NCBI GenBank assembly: GCA_903632075.3
Contig: CAHIKZ030005641.1
Span: 1,702,501-1,766,500 of the forward strand
Direction: 5' to 3'
Origin: Acanthosepion pharaonis
Lineage: Eukaryota > Mollusca > Cephalopoda > Sepiida > Sepiidae
DNA length: 64,000 nucleotides
The notes under the pieces are model-generated. The model did no database searches. It was not told where the DNA came from and worked only from the letters and a program-made list of their open reading frames with translations. The position numbers and the translations under genes were made by a program. Of this stretch, positions 19,907-30,556 are shown piece by piece (position 1 is the first letter of the stretch; each line of letters starts with the position of its first letter).

Positions 19907-21384
19907 TTTTGTTGTGTTTGAGACTATTTTTCAGATTCGATTAGCTAGGTTGAGTGGAATTTTGGTACGAGTGTGTTTCGGAAGGGATTTTCAAATGTAA
20001 AACTGAGATACTGTCGAGAGTCAATAGGTTCAAAATATATTTTGGTTTTTAATTTTGTGTTTCTTTTTGTTATTAATATGTCTAAAAAAGGAAGTTTTTT
20101 GTTAGTCCATAGTAAATTGGATGCTGGGTTTTATATTATTAATGAATCCTTGAAATTTCTTTAGATCATTAAAGCTTTAATTCTACAAAATAAAAATCAT
20201 CTCCGTATATTTAACAGTTTTCTTTTTTGTGGCAGCTGAAATCATTCGCATAGATTTCCGAGACTCTTTCATAGATTTTTAGTTCATGGTTTCCCATGAC
20301 TAGGTTGCCATATGTTGGTGCAACCTTTGTCCCCATAGTTGTTTCTGATTTTTGTCAGTACATTGTTTCCTTAAACATGAAATAATTGTTTATTAAGATG
20401 AATTCAAGACTTTCTATGATTACATTTCCGTTGATACGGTTTGGTATCTCATCAGGGAACGTTTCTCGTCAGTATTTAATTGCCTCTATTCTGTAGTTGT
20501 GTGGGATGTTGCTATATAGGTTCACAATGTCCATTGAGACTATTTAAGTATTATGGTTTACATCGTTTGGTAAATGTTTGAGAAAATCTCTATCATTTCT
20601 TATGAAGCTCCGAACGTGTTTGATGAGAGGTTTCAATGGAATGTTTAGGAAATTGCTTAGGCGTTGTTTCTCGCCAATTGGGCCGTCCTATTATTGGTTT
20701 CAGTTTTAGATCGGTTGGTGCGGCTATATTCGCACAATCGACTTTCGTCATTTTGCATGTTTCATTGATGAGTTTATTTTTGTGCATTTTAGATAGTTCA
20801 TAAGGATTACTTGTTTTACACCTAAAGTTGGTAATAATTCCTTAGAAGTTAGACAGCCTGTATGTATTAAATTGTTGTGTATTTTTCATCACTTTATGAG
20901 GTTGGTTCATAATAGATATCGTCCTGTATGATGCTTGTGTATTGTTCTGTATCGATAATAATAACTGCTCCTCTTTTGTCAGCTTCTTTTATAACGATAT
21001 TTTTTGTCCAATTTTAGATCGTTTAGTTGATTCCATTTCTGTCTTGTGAAATTGGACTTTGTTTGGGGAATTTCCAGTTTGTCAAATGTGAAGCACGAGA
21101 TGTAATTACAGAATTCACCAAATATGTGGGTTTTCAGAAAAAACTTCTTTTACTTTAATCAATTTCGTTTTAGCTCTTCAATATGTTTATAAATGTTTAT
21201 ATTCCCACGTGTTGACGCGTATGACTTGAATAAATGAAAAAATCATGGGGCATAATTGGTTTTATAGGTCGTTTATGGTAAGGAAAATATAGAATTTATT
21301 TTGAGGGACGTGCCTCTGCATTATGCAATGTATTGAATATTGGTTTTATTGATAAAAAATGTTTCTTTATTAATTCACTTTTAT

Positions 21385-21513
<129 letters not shown>

Positions 21514-21719
21514 TTTTTAAGGAATTAATGAATTTGATTGTTAATCCAAAATTATTCCTCCAAGTATTATTTTAGTGGACACACATGTAGACACCCCGTT
21601 TCTTAAAAAGTGTTAATTACATCTACCGGCCTCCGTACTCGAAAGATTTACAATACATATTCTTTAAGTCTCTCGAATACGCAGGACTCTAAATGTAATT
21701 CACTCTGCCATATAAGTGG

Positions 21720-21910
21720 ACCGATATCACCTAACCATTAGTACTCCTTTATTTGTTACTAACGAAATTTTCCTGTTTCTTAATACTTTACTTAACTTTT
21801 GGAAGACATCGTTCGCCATCCAAATCCTCTTCGGATTTCATTGTCACACTTTCCACCCTCTGTTAAAACACTGCTGTTTCATTTAAAACATTTCATTTCT
21901 CGAAACAATT
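21720..21910 (-). pseudogene. RTE-like LINE fragment
   Basis: ACCATTAGTACTCCTTTATT, TAACGAAATTTTCCTGTTTC and TTGGAAGACATCGTTCGCCA recur in the minus-strand LINE copies at 26160-26240 and 44610-44710. Degenerate. Confidence 0.5.
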
Positions 21911-22008
21911 TATACTCGCATTTAAAATTAAATAAACGGTTATTGACACTTAAACAAGTTAAAAGTAAAATAATAGTAATTTATAATATGAATTTGTAAT
22001 TTCCTTAC

Positions 22009-22151
22009 CTGTACTTTGTATTCGGTACAAGTAATACCAAAATGGTGGCTTGCAACCCGTCTACCAATGCAATTAGATACAATGCAGACAATATCCATTT
22101 CTGATAGCAACCACAGCCACCAATTTCCTCAATGACTTCCTCGTATTTCAT
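22009..22151 (-). CDS. SLC22-type organic cation transporter, exon 1 (start and TM1)
   Basis: From ATG at 22151 the minus strand encodes 47 residues starting MKYEEVIEEIGGCGCYQKWI, then a hydrophobic helix (LSALYLIALVDGLQATILVL) and VPNTKY, then AG and the donor GTAAGG. An N-terminal acidic segment followed by G-x-x-G-x-YQ and TM1 is the standard start of SLC22 transporters. The split AG plus the A that opens exon 2 gives Arg, so phases agree. Upstream a putative acceptor TTTTGTGTAACAG ends at 22209, so the start exon would be 22009-22208 with 57 bases of leader. A conserved Cys pair (GCGC) lies just before TM1. The gene is cut by the left window edge. Confidence 0.85.
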
Positions 22152-22554
22152 GATGAATGTTTAAAACGAATACGACGACAACCAAATCTTGCGAATTCTT
22201 CAACGACTCTGTTACACAAAAGAGATATTTACATAAACTGCATTTGCAATAACAAGTAAAATAAAAGTCGAATTCGGCTCGTACTTTGTTATAATTTTAT
22301 TATCTATTCAGAATTGACATGTTTAATATATCAAATCTTATGAATAGGTCATAATTTAGAATATTTTTACTGCCTGTTGTGAAATAAAACTTGATGAGCA
22401 CTATAAAATATCTCTAGTCACGTGGTCCATTAAAAAATACAATTAATAGCCAACTACCCGAGGAGCAATTCCTGACTACCTTAAGGCAGGACTGAACTTC
22501 TATCATTGCCGTTACTGCTGCTGGTGTCGATAGCGAAAACGAAACAATGGATGT

Positions 22555-22645
22555 ATATTGTGGCACGATGGATAACACCTCGGGATAAGAAATCGGTGAG
22601 CAAAGTTCGAATACCAGTCGGGTTCGTTATATTCATGTAAGCCCT
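22555..22645 (+). repeat. SINE family A head fragment
   Basis: GTGGCACGATGGATAACACC and AGTTCGAATACCAGTCGGGT form tRNA-like A and B boxes, followed by GTTCGTTATATTCATGTAAG. Cut off by the family V element at about 22646. Confidence 0.55.
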
Positions 22646-23752
22646 CCGGAAATATTTTTTCTTCAGAAATATATTGCTGGTAATATTTTTTTCTTCAAAA
22701 ATATATTGCTGGTAATTTTTTAAGGACCTCCAATCTGTGGTTGACTGGAGCAGGAAATGGCTTGTAAACATTAATGCCTCCAAAACAAAACTGCTCTCCT
22801 TTACCCACCACAGAGAACATTCCCTGCCTCCCATCAGAATGGCAGATGCCCAACTCCACGAGAGCGCATCGTTATGCCTGCTTGGTCTGACGCTGTCCAC
22901 TGACATGAGGCGTAATAAATACATTGAATCAATAGCTTCATTTAGCGCAAAGAAAGTTAGTTCTCTGTCGTGCCAAAAAGTTTTTCTCATCTGAATCCAT
23001 CCTTCAAATCTATAAATCAACCATCTGTCCTTGCATGGAATATTGTTTTCATATATGGTCTGGTGCCCCTGCTGTACGTCTCGAGGTCCTCGACAAAATC
23101 CAGAGACGAATATGCAATGTGACATGTCCTGATCTGGCATCTTGTCTACAGTCGCTTTCTCACAGACGTGCCGGGACTTCCCTCTGTCTCTTCTACAAAT
23201 ATTTTCACGGCAACTGTCCCGACGAACTACTTTCGCTGGTTCCCGGACTGCATGAATTTAAGCAAGCTGCCAGGCTGACATCTCGGTCCCACCCTTTCAC
23301 TGTCAAAATGGTTAAATGCAACCGTGTCTTCTCCCGCACTTCCCGTCTATGGAACTCCCTTCCTCTTGCTTGCTTTCCTGATAACTATAATCTTCAAATA
23401 TTCAAGTGTAATGTCAATCAACATCTTTTGATACCTTAATCTTATTTCCCACGCTTCTCTGTATCCTTTCCTCAAACACGCCTCTTTACTCTTGTTCACA
23501 ATCTTCTGTAACCCCTTAAAAATGTATTGCTGGTAATATTTTTTTACAAAAATGTATTGCTGGTATTAAAAACTATTTTTACACTTTCATAGTGTTTTGA
23601 TCCTAGTTTGGGGGGTTAAGTATTTGCCAAGAGCTGCTACCATCCCGGGTCACTTAAAATTAAAAGGTGGTTTCACGCTCCTCAAAACCTCCTGATCAGA
23701 GGCCTTGCTGCTGGATGTAGTTTATCGTCTTACCCAGGACGCTGAAGATTAC
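22646..23752 (-). mobile_element. Minisatellite retroposon (family V), minus copy split by a LINE
   Basis: Two inverted pieces. 22646-22721 holds two B units (AATATATTGCTGGTAATATT). 23517-23752 holds two more B units, then the unique block (TTGGGGGGTTAAGTATTTGC, CTACCATCCCGGGTCACTTA, CTCCTCAAAACCTCCTGATC) and one A unit (GGATGTAGTTTATCGTCTTA). The middle is occupied by a LINE in the opposite orientation. The same unique block occurs at 48210-48340. Confidence 0.75.
22722..23516 (+). pseudogene. LINE L1a 3' part nested in family V element
   Basis: The longest L1a copy here. 22737-22994 encodes the region after the RT catalytic site (DWSRKWLVNINASKTKLLSF, motif D-like). One frameshift (near 22985) separates it from 23035-23439 (MEYCFHIWSGAPAVRLEVLD, IQRRICN, HRRAGTSLCLFYKYFHGNCP, RLWNSLP and a final NVNQHLLIP stop). 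The family tail follows to about 23516. The RT core and endonuclease are absent through 5' truncation. Confidence 0.85.
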
Positions 23753-23755
23753 ATT

Positions 23756-24270
23756 TGGCCCAAAATGAAGTATTGTTGCCATATGTGGGCCTGTGCTGCC
23801 AAATATCACTGTCCAGTTTTGACAGAGTTCAAAAGCGATTACTTCGTCTTCTGGTGGATGAATTATTTTCTACTCTGCAACTGAAACGTTGCTCGCCCCT
23901 CACTATTCTATCGCTATTGCTATGGCAAATGTTCAAACGAGATACATTCCTTAGTTCTACCAGTTCAGACTTTCCCGGCTAGGACCCGTCATGTCGCGTA
24001 CAGAACGTCAATTCATCACCATTCTCCTTCGTATGCCCTTGATTTTAACAAAGTTTCACTCACACAGCGTCTTCCCCAGAATTGTCACTTTGTGAAACAA
24101 ACTCCAGAGAGAATGCTTCTCCGACCAAACTCTAAAATTTAATGCCAAATCTATTCTTCATATAAAGTACGCCTCTTTCTTATTCCTTACGGAGTTAAAA
24201 AAAAAAAAAAAAACTCATTCAATAACACTCTACATTGAGTGGCTCTTGTGCTTTGAAACAATAGTAAAGA
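23756..24270 (+). pseudogene. LINE end, family L2a
   Basis: Frame 23755-23982 gives MAQNEVLLPYVGLC and FDRVQKRLLRLLVDELFSTL, a typical segment of the ORF2 C-terminus. Later fragments are broken. The tail ACACTCTACATTGAGTGGCT at 24226 matches 16275 and 34908. A poly(A) run lies at 24197-24213. Confidence 0.7.
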
Positions 24271-24340
24271 AAAATAGACAAATTATTCTCGACTCAACCT
24301 AATATACATAAAAACAAAGCAAAGAATTAAAATGACTTAC

Positions 24341-24570
24341 CTTCAGATGAGAATAACTGTTAAAGTCGAGCATCAGGCAGTTATGCCTCGTTACCGAGAA
24401 AAGATAATGGTCCAGAAAATAATGACGACTCCCTTCATGTAATTTTAAGTAAATTAAAATCGTGACAAAACTGCTAATCAGCCTACAAAAGATAAGTATT
24501 AAAGAAGAATGAAAATCACTATATGATATCAAAGCAACAATGAACTGACTACAAACATATATAAGCACAT
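24341..24570 (-). other. Putative 5'UTR exon of the SLC22-like gene
   Basis: A strong donor (CTGAAG then GTAAGTC) ends this minus-strand stretch at 24341, 2.1 kb upstream of the acceptor preceding the start exon. No compelling ORF, so it would be untranslated leader. The 5' boundary is a guess; no clear promoter element is seen. Confidence 0.35.
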
Positions 24571-24716
24571 AAAATCATTGCCTTCATGACTACGCCTACT
24601 TCCTGCGATTTATTACAAGTTATCAATCTTCCTTTCTCTTTCTGTTCTCGATTTATTTGTCCCTGTAATATCTATAAACTATAGTGTAATTATTTACCAG
24701 ACAACTGAAAATTACT

Positions 24717-24775
24717 CTCTCTCTCTCTCGCTCTCTTTCTCTCTCTCTCTCTCTTTCTCTCTCTGTCTATCTCTC
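24717..24775. repeat. (TC)n microsatellite
   Basis: Imperfect CT/TTCT run. Confidence 0.9.
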
Positions 24776-24924
24776 AACAATGCATCTACCTTAACCAGTT
24801 TTGGATCCCCACTTTGACAAACCTGCTTAAGACTATGGGAAAATATAACTCCTATTATTTACCACTGATTACTTAAAAACGTTCTTCTTCTTCTTCTATG
24901 CACCGTGTCTCCTCAGGACATAGC

Positions 24925-25190
24925 TTACGACCATATCATGTTGAAACATTGGTTCCCGTAGGATCAACGAAGTTAAGCAATGTCGGAGCTGGTAAGTACT
25001 AGAATAGCAGGTGCTGTAAACACTTGGATTTTCAGGTAGAGTAATGACTCGGCATTATTAATCGTAGACCTGAATTCTTTAATACCAGCTGAGTTCGTTA
25101 ATATTCACTTTAAAGGCAAATAACCTTTGGGAAAAATTTGAATCCACCTCTTCTCCCTCGAGATGAGTTAATAAGATTTGTATCACTAAA
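24925..25190 (+). repeat. 5S rRNA-derived SINE with family A tail, diverged
   Basis: GACCATATCATGTTGAAACA, ACGAAGTTAAGCAATGTCGG and GGTAAGTACTAGAATAGCAG plus GTGCTGTAA follow 5S rRNA order with deletions. The downstream sequence (AAAGGCAAATAACCTTTGGG, TCTCCCTCGAGATGAGTTAA) is the same tail as in 16985-17300. Same composite family. Confidence 0.65.
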
Positions 25191-25197
25191 ACCGTTA

Positions 25198-25515
25198 TTA
25201 TCTCAAAAAAGAAATAAAATTGCCTACAAAAAATTTAGATTTCGACATTAACTGACCCATAGAGATTGACAGACTGCTAAACAAAAACAACCAAACAAGC
25301 TTCATGACGTAAACGATTATGACTCTCCACAACTTTCTGTTCCTTGTAGCTCTTAATAAATTTTGTCTTTTTGTTATTTCTCCCAAACATTGTTCCGCCA
25401 GCTATTTACTAAGTTATTCGTTGTTTTCCTCTGTCCCTCTTGCCTTCAATCTGTTCTGTGAGTATCAGATTTTACAAGCTCTCTTTTCTTCATTATGTGC
25501 GCTAAAAATTTCAAC
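25198..25515 (-). pseudogene. RTE-like LINE C-terminal fragment
   Basis: The minus strand gives GEITKRQNLLRATRNRKLWR and VIIVYVMK, matching the conserved RTE-type tail (K-R-Q-x-L...KLWR-x-MI). Upstream codons are degenerate. Confidence 0.6.
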
Positions 25516-25959
25516 TGTGTTATATAAGAATAAAATGTCACTGCCGACACATGAGTTTGAACATAGATCGCCAGTGAGCAAACACAGGCGATCCCATTAT
25601 TGAATTAAGTGGATTACGTGACCATAGAGGAAACTCATCGTCATTTCTACTCTATCCTCTATTACTATACGGATCATTATTTCTATTCCATCATCTATTA
25701 CTATACCGACCGTTATTCTCTACTCCATTCACTATACTATTTCCCTATTCAGATCACTATACGGATTACTGTTCGAACGAGTATTATCGAGTAAGTACTA
25801 TTAGTACGAGTGATATTCGAAGGTGTGTGACACCAGCAACGGCGTACTATAGTTGTATCCGCGATTACAAAGTCTCTACTACAACGAGCAAATGTGACAA
25901 CGAATATTCGTTGGCATCACAAAAGTGGCAATGTGTGTTCTTTGACATCACAAAAAAAA

Positions 25960-26250
25960 AGCTGTCTCTTCCTGATGTTAAGTATAAGTTTTCATTTTGT
26001 TTACATTTTCTTTGAACCTTTGTTGATGCTCATATTATCGTTCTATGGTGTCTTTACATCCTTCTGTAAAACTACATTTCCGTTGCTTCTAGTCTGTTCT
26101 TCAACTGTGAGGAGATTGTCCAGTATTCACTACCATATAGAACTGATATTACATAATAATTTAGTACACTTTTCTTTGCCTCTAACGAAATTTTACTGTT
26201 TCTTAATACTCTGCTTAGCGTTTGTTACTTCTGCTTTATTTCTATTGACA
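25960..26250 (-). pseudogene. RTE-like LINE fragment
   Basis: The minus strand reads LLYG-SEYWTISSQLKNRLE-like text around 26090-26150, with AACGAAATTTTACTGTTTCT at 26185 shared with 21760 and 44636. Broken by stops. Confidence 0.55.
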
Positions 26251-26279
26251 AACTTTATAATTATTTACAAATAATAATG

Positions 26280-26404
26280 GGAATATTTACATTATTTACA
26301 CTATTCGAACTATTCCTCATCTTCATTGCAATATTTACAATGTTTCGGCCGCTATACGATCCGGCCTTCTCCAGATGATTGGAATTTCGAATAGAATCCT
26401 TTAT
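26280..26404 (-). repeat. SINE family B, minus tail half
   Basis: Contains TTTACAATGTTTCGGCCGCT and GATCCGGCCTTCTCCAGATG, the reverse of the family B body. It abuts a plus-strand copy at 26405, forming an inverted pair. Confidence 0.7.
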
Positions 26405-26765
26405 TTCGTCCTGAAGGATACATGGCCCAGTGGATAAAGGCGTTGGTTAGATCCAGTGACTATATCCAAAGAGCTGCGTGTTCAATACCAGACTACAGCA
26501 GTGAACCAAAACACTTGGAGAGTTGATTTAAAGGGAAATAACTGAGACATCGGGAAGAGGCATGGCACGTGGAAGTAGAACAATCTACCTCAGTAGACGA
26601 AATAATGGGTTCGGTTCGAAATTCTAATCACCTGAAGAAGGCCGGAGCATACAACGGCCGAAACGTTGTGAATATGGCAATGAAGATGGGAATAACAGTC
26701 TGAATAATGTAAATAATTAGAATACCTCATCTCAGAGATATAGACAGAAAATAATTGGGAATAAC
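26405..26765 (+). repeat. SINE family B (tRNA-related), full copy
   Basis: Head with A box TGGCCCAGTGGATAAAGGCG and B box-like GTGTTCAATACCAG, then GGCATGGCACGTGGAAGTAG and AACAATCTACCTCAGTAGAC, then the hallmark AAGGCCGGAGCATACAACGG plus CCGAAACGTTGTG. Other copies are at 6560, 26280, 29835 and 30290. Confidence 0.78.
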
Positions 26766-26830
26766 TCTGTAATTGACCAAACACCAACTACATATAAAAC
26801 TTAAAGTTTTCATTCACAGCTGTTGGTCGA

Positions 26831-27045
26831 TGCTTTGTGAGTTAAAATTCTATGAAATGGCGCAGTAATGTATTGTAAAGTTACACTTAAACCACACTGA
26901 AAGCGCTGGTTCTCATTCGATCACAGAATGTAAGTAGTGCTGAAGCTGGTCTGTGCTTAGATAGGGTGTTATTTGGGAGCAACGGGTATGATGAGCGCTA
27001 GTACTAGTCAGTTGTGCTTAGAACGACAGATTTTTTTTTTCGAAT
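26831..27045 (+). repeat. 5S rRNA-derived retroposon, copy 1
   Basis: CCACACTGAAAGCGCTGGTT, CTCATTCGATCACAGAATGT, AAGCTGGTCTGTGCTTAGAT and TTGGGAGCAACGGGTATGAT follow 5S rRNA positions about 12-105. It ends in a run of ten T, a typical Pol III stop. Nearly identical to 30557-30771 (about eight differences by eye). Confidence 0.7.
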
Positions 27046-27344
27046 CCTATTTTTCAACTGGTTGACGGAGAAACGTCAATGTTGACGACCAAGAAATGTG
27101 ATCTCTAAAAAATACACTCTAGCATTTAGTAAGAGCGACAACGGCCAATTGTATGGAGGTGGAACTGAAACAATATTATTATTTCGTCTGGACATTTCCA
27201 GATTGCATTTTTCATGAAGTTCTTTGCAAAGTACACGAACTTAATTAGTGTTCCTACTCCAACCACTCGAACTGATTTCTTGATTTCGAAATTCATAAAG
27301 AGATGTTAATGAAATTGGGTATAATGATCCTTTTATTTATTTAG

Positions 27345-27560
27345 TTCGCCTAATACAACGCCTAACAGCCACTCAAAGTAGAAGGCTACCCAATGAGATT
27401 GATATACGAATATAATGGAAGAGGAAGAAGGAGGTAATGAATGCATATCATGAGAATATGTAGGATAGATATCTGTTGACCCTGGTCTTGAAGCCGTATA
27501 GATTGTAGTGATCTGGAAACATCCTCTCTGGAACCTGTTCCACAAAGTAACAATTCTGGG
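27345..27560 (-). pseudogene. LINE end, family L2a
   Basis: The minus-strand frame reads TLWNRFQRGCFQITTIYTAS, a W-N-x-x-x-x-G-C-F block typical of LINE ORF2 ends. Its tail contains CAACGCCTAACAGCCACTCA (inverse of the family 3' tail). Confidence 0.65.
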
Positions 27561-27822
27561 GAAAACAGCCTGATAGGAACCTACTCTTTATCAAAGAAAT
27601 ACAAGGGTGATTTTACGTTGTGTATGCGACGTGGTGGGCCCAACCTGTGAAAATCTGAACTTGTGGAAATTCTGTTTACTTAAATTATTTTATTATTTAT
27701 TTATTTATTCATTATCAGTAATGGATAAGGCTTAGTTCTATATTTAAAGAAACAGAAAAACGTAGTGCAATTAATCAAGTCTTCTAGTTACGATTTTCAT
27801 ACTGGGATTTTCCATTTAAGTA

Positions 27823-27845
27823 GTCCTGGGTATGACGATAATTTG
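27823..27845 (+). repeat. Isolated A unit of family V
   Basis: GTAGTCCTGGGTATGACGAT followed by AA; a 20-bp remnant of the 31-bp unit. Confidence 0.5.
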
Positions 27846-28794
27846 AATTTTCTAACGAATCATAATTAAATTGTTGTTTGAATAAGCTCCTTGCGAGTTC
27901 AGTAACGTCCTATATCCATGGATATTCCCCATTGTTAAATATGTGAGCTTAACAGCTTTAACCAAATATTTCCTTAACAATGATATGTATGAATGATGTT
28001 CAGTATTTAAAAAGTAAGAGGCCATAAATAAAATGTTTTAAAAGAGACTTTTTTCCATTCCACTGAAATAGACATGAAACAATTAAGAGTTATCGCCTCC
28101 TCAATCTTCTGTCTCTTATTCTTTCCTTCTTTTTTAAATTAAACCAAACAGCGTCTCTGATATGTCTTTTCTGTCTTTCATCCCGATCAAAACGGGATAG
28201 TCCATTATTTATGAGGGTACAATGTACGTTCTAACTCACTAACGAACAAAGAATAAAAATATGGTTATTATTCGCGCCTAGAAAACTTCTACTAAAGAGA
28301 GACCAAAAAAATAAGAACTTGAACCAAAAAGCAGAGATGTAATTTCAGGCATGGATCAAAGTGTTGGTTGACTCTCATTGCGTTAACACAAAAATAAAGG
28401 TCAGAAAACATCTTTGTTAAAGTTCATATGAACTGTAATTCTTAAACAGATAAAAAAACAACAGTTGATTGGTATAAATTGTGGCAAGCTAAGCAAATGA
28501 AAAAATTAAATAGAATTTTCTTAAAGATAAGAAATTAATTTATGACTCGCAATGTTTCATTCCCAAAACTACGGATTACAAAAATAAAGAAACGCCTAAG
28601 TTTTAAGAAAATAGGTTAAAAATTCAATATCCCAATTTAGAGTAAAGTGGATACCCATGGTTTTTGAGGGCCGTGAATAGTTTTTAACTTAATTATGGAA
28701 CTGTATCAATGTTATTTTTACTTAAGAGGGAGAATAAAACAAAACTTTCATGTTTCTAATTAAAGAAATAGATATTTATATCTAGAAACCGTGG

Positions 28795-29400
28795 TCTGCA
28801 GTAAAGGTTGCTTCTCTCTGTCTTTTCTATAAATACTTTCATGGTAATTGTTCGGATGAGCTGTTATACTGATTGGGGCTACTTTTTAAAATTGTTGTTT
28901 TATTCCCCTCCCCCCACAAACAATGAATTGTAAATATGGGGATTAGTTAGTATTTTCATAGAGACAATGAGTTATTATGGTGAATGTAGTAAGAAAGGTA
29001 CGTATGATTGTGTTGTTTTGCTGTAAGGAATATTGTTTGTGTGATTGCGTCAGTGTTTGTGGCTAGCTAAGTTATAGTTAAGACAGAAGAAGACCGTCCT
29101 TTCCCCCAATCCCCACTTTGGCCATGTGCCACATTTCTGTATTTTACAGAATAAATATTTGTCTTCGTTATGGTACCTAGGCATTTGAATTTAAGCGCAG
29201 TACAAAAATGGCGTCAAGACATCATCAATTTGCAATTGAGCTGGCAAGATGTAACCCTAAATTCTATGCTTCTTCTTTCGCACATCTCGATTGTGGAACT
29301 CCCTCCCGGCTCCCGCTTTCAAAACAAATTTAACCTACAAAAATTTAAATGCAATGTCAATCACTATCTACTTTCTTCCTAATTTCCTCTTCTCGCTCAT
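28795..29400 (+). pseudogene. LINE L1a end interrupted by a ~290-bp insert
   Basis: 28800-28868 encodes VASLCLFYKYFHGNCSDELL. The match resumes at 29166 (VPRHLNLSAV) and ends near 29290-29382 with MWNSLPAPAFKTN and FKCNVNHYLLSS. The break falls inside the conserved LLSLVPR block, so about 290 bp were inserted after the LINE. Confidence 0.75.
28872..29161 (+). mobile_element. Insert splitting a LINE, possible solo LTR
   Basis: GTTAT stands before (28865-28870 area) and after (about 29167-29171) the foreign sequence, a possible 5-bp duplication. Inside are a C-rich block (CCCCTCCCCCC), an AATAAA near 29150 and TTTGTCTTCG before the right junction, as in an LTR 3' end. The terminal TG/CA is not clear, so the class is uncertain. 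Confidence 0.4.
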
Positions 29401-29834
29401 CATTGATCTTTCTGTTCTTAACTATTCCACGCCCTCTAAGTTCTTGTGTCGTAGTGACTTTACTGGCCTGCATAGGGCGATACCGATTAAAAAAAATGAG
29501 ACAACATTCTAGAAGAAGAGTTTAAATTTTACATTTAACCCGTTTAGACTTGTTTTGGGTGATTGTCAGTTTTACAAATGAATTTGAAACACAAATACAT
29601 AGGAAATGAGTTTTGTATTGTTGCAACTAAGTAAATGGTTAAGAAATAACAAGTTGTAGATAAATTGTATATTGAACAGTAAATACAACAGAAGTTACAC
29701 GATTTGGGAGTGTGTGTCGGTTGACCAGTGTTCAGTCTATATCACTGTTTCCTGAGGCTTACTTTCCAACTAATTTTATAGTAAGTGAAAGAGTCTACAA
29801 TAGACTCATTAGAAGGAGGACACCACAACATATA

Positions 29835-30175
29835 TAATGACATTTGTCTATATTTCTGAGATGAGGTATTATGTACATTATTTACATTATTCGGACTATC
29901 TTCCTCATCTTTGTCGCCATATTTATTACAAGGTTTCGGCCGTTGTATGCTCCGGCCTTCTTCTTTATTCCTTTATTTCGCTTGCTGGGGTAGACTGTTC
30001 CAGTTCCACGTGCCATGTTTAATGGATGTCAGTTATCAGTTATCTCCTATTAATTTCCCTCTGAAAGTTCTCCACTGCCTTAACCGGGTATTGAACTCAC
30101 ACTCTTTGGGTCCTGTCACTGGATCTAACCAAGGCCTTTATCCACTGTGCCATGTGTCCTTAAGGACATATATAA
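29835..30175 (-). repeat. SINE family B, full minus copy
   Basis: Tail first (GAGATGAGGTATTATGTACA, ATTACAAGGTTTCGGCCGTT, GTATGCTCCGGCCTTCTTC), then GTTCCAGTTCCACGTGCCAT. The tRNA-like head comes last (TTGAACTCACACTCTTTGGG, AAGGCCTTTATCCACTGTGC). Confidence 0.78.
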
Positions 30176-30289
30176 TGATCTTTTGATAAATACAACATTG
30201 TTTATGTCAAAAATTGATACTGGGTTGGCCAAAAATGTTTGTTCGGTTTATTAAGTAAATTTTCTACCTGGAGAGTTGGGATATTAAAA

Positions 30290-30495
30290 AGAAATAATTG
30301 AAACTGAGTTACCCAGAAAAAGCATGGTTCGTGGAATTAGAACAATCTACCCAGGTGGACAAAATAAAGGGTTCGGGTCGAAATTCCAACTTATATCAAC
30401 TAAAGAAGGTTGGACGGAGCGTACAACGGCCGAAACGTCGTATAAATGAGGATAAGCGGCAAGGACAACAGTCCGAACAATATAAATAGTGTAAA
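30290..30495 (+). repeat. SINE family B, 5'-truncated
   Basis: AAAAGCATGGTTCGTGGAAT, AGAACAATCTACCCAGGTGG and GCGTACAACGGCCGAAACGT; lacks the tRNA-like head. Confidence 0.75.
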
Positions 30496-30556
30496 TAGAT
30501 CATTTTAACGTATGAAAGAAACAGGTTATATTTTAAATATATTCCTGAGTATAATG

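Larger units (their letters stand above)
18370..21350 (-). mobile_element. Penelope-like element, RT plus GIY-YIG, split by insertion
   Basis: Minus-strand element. From the right: pLTR-like sequence (about 21190-21350, shared with the 3' end of the other copy). RT follows (about 21180-20050) with WNQLNDLKLDK, a KEADKRGAVIIID-like block with IIDTEQYTSIIQDDIYYEP, MDIVNLYSNIPH and TTMGTKVAPTYGNLVMG. Near 20165 the catalytic YxDD site is degraded (KYTEMIFIL). Then comes a 960-bp foreign insert (18935-19893), and then the linker and endonuclease (18862-18389) with KEPQMKRCNRPLYGICSYLL and NSGNLIYIT. The YIG half is degraded (TAKVAPNITLV). Stops and frameshifts pervade the RT. Removing the insert and one target copy restores a continuous reading frame across the junction. 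Confidence 0.85.

Noticed and set aside
22481..23140. 219-codon minus ORF
   Set aside because: Antisense shadow of the LINE at 22722-23516 plus repeat sequence.
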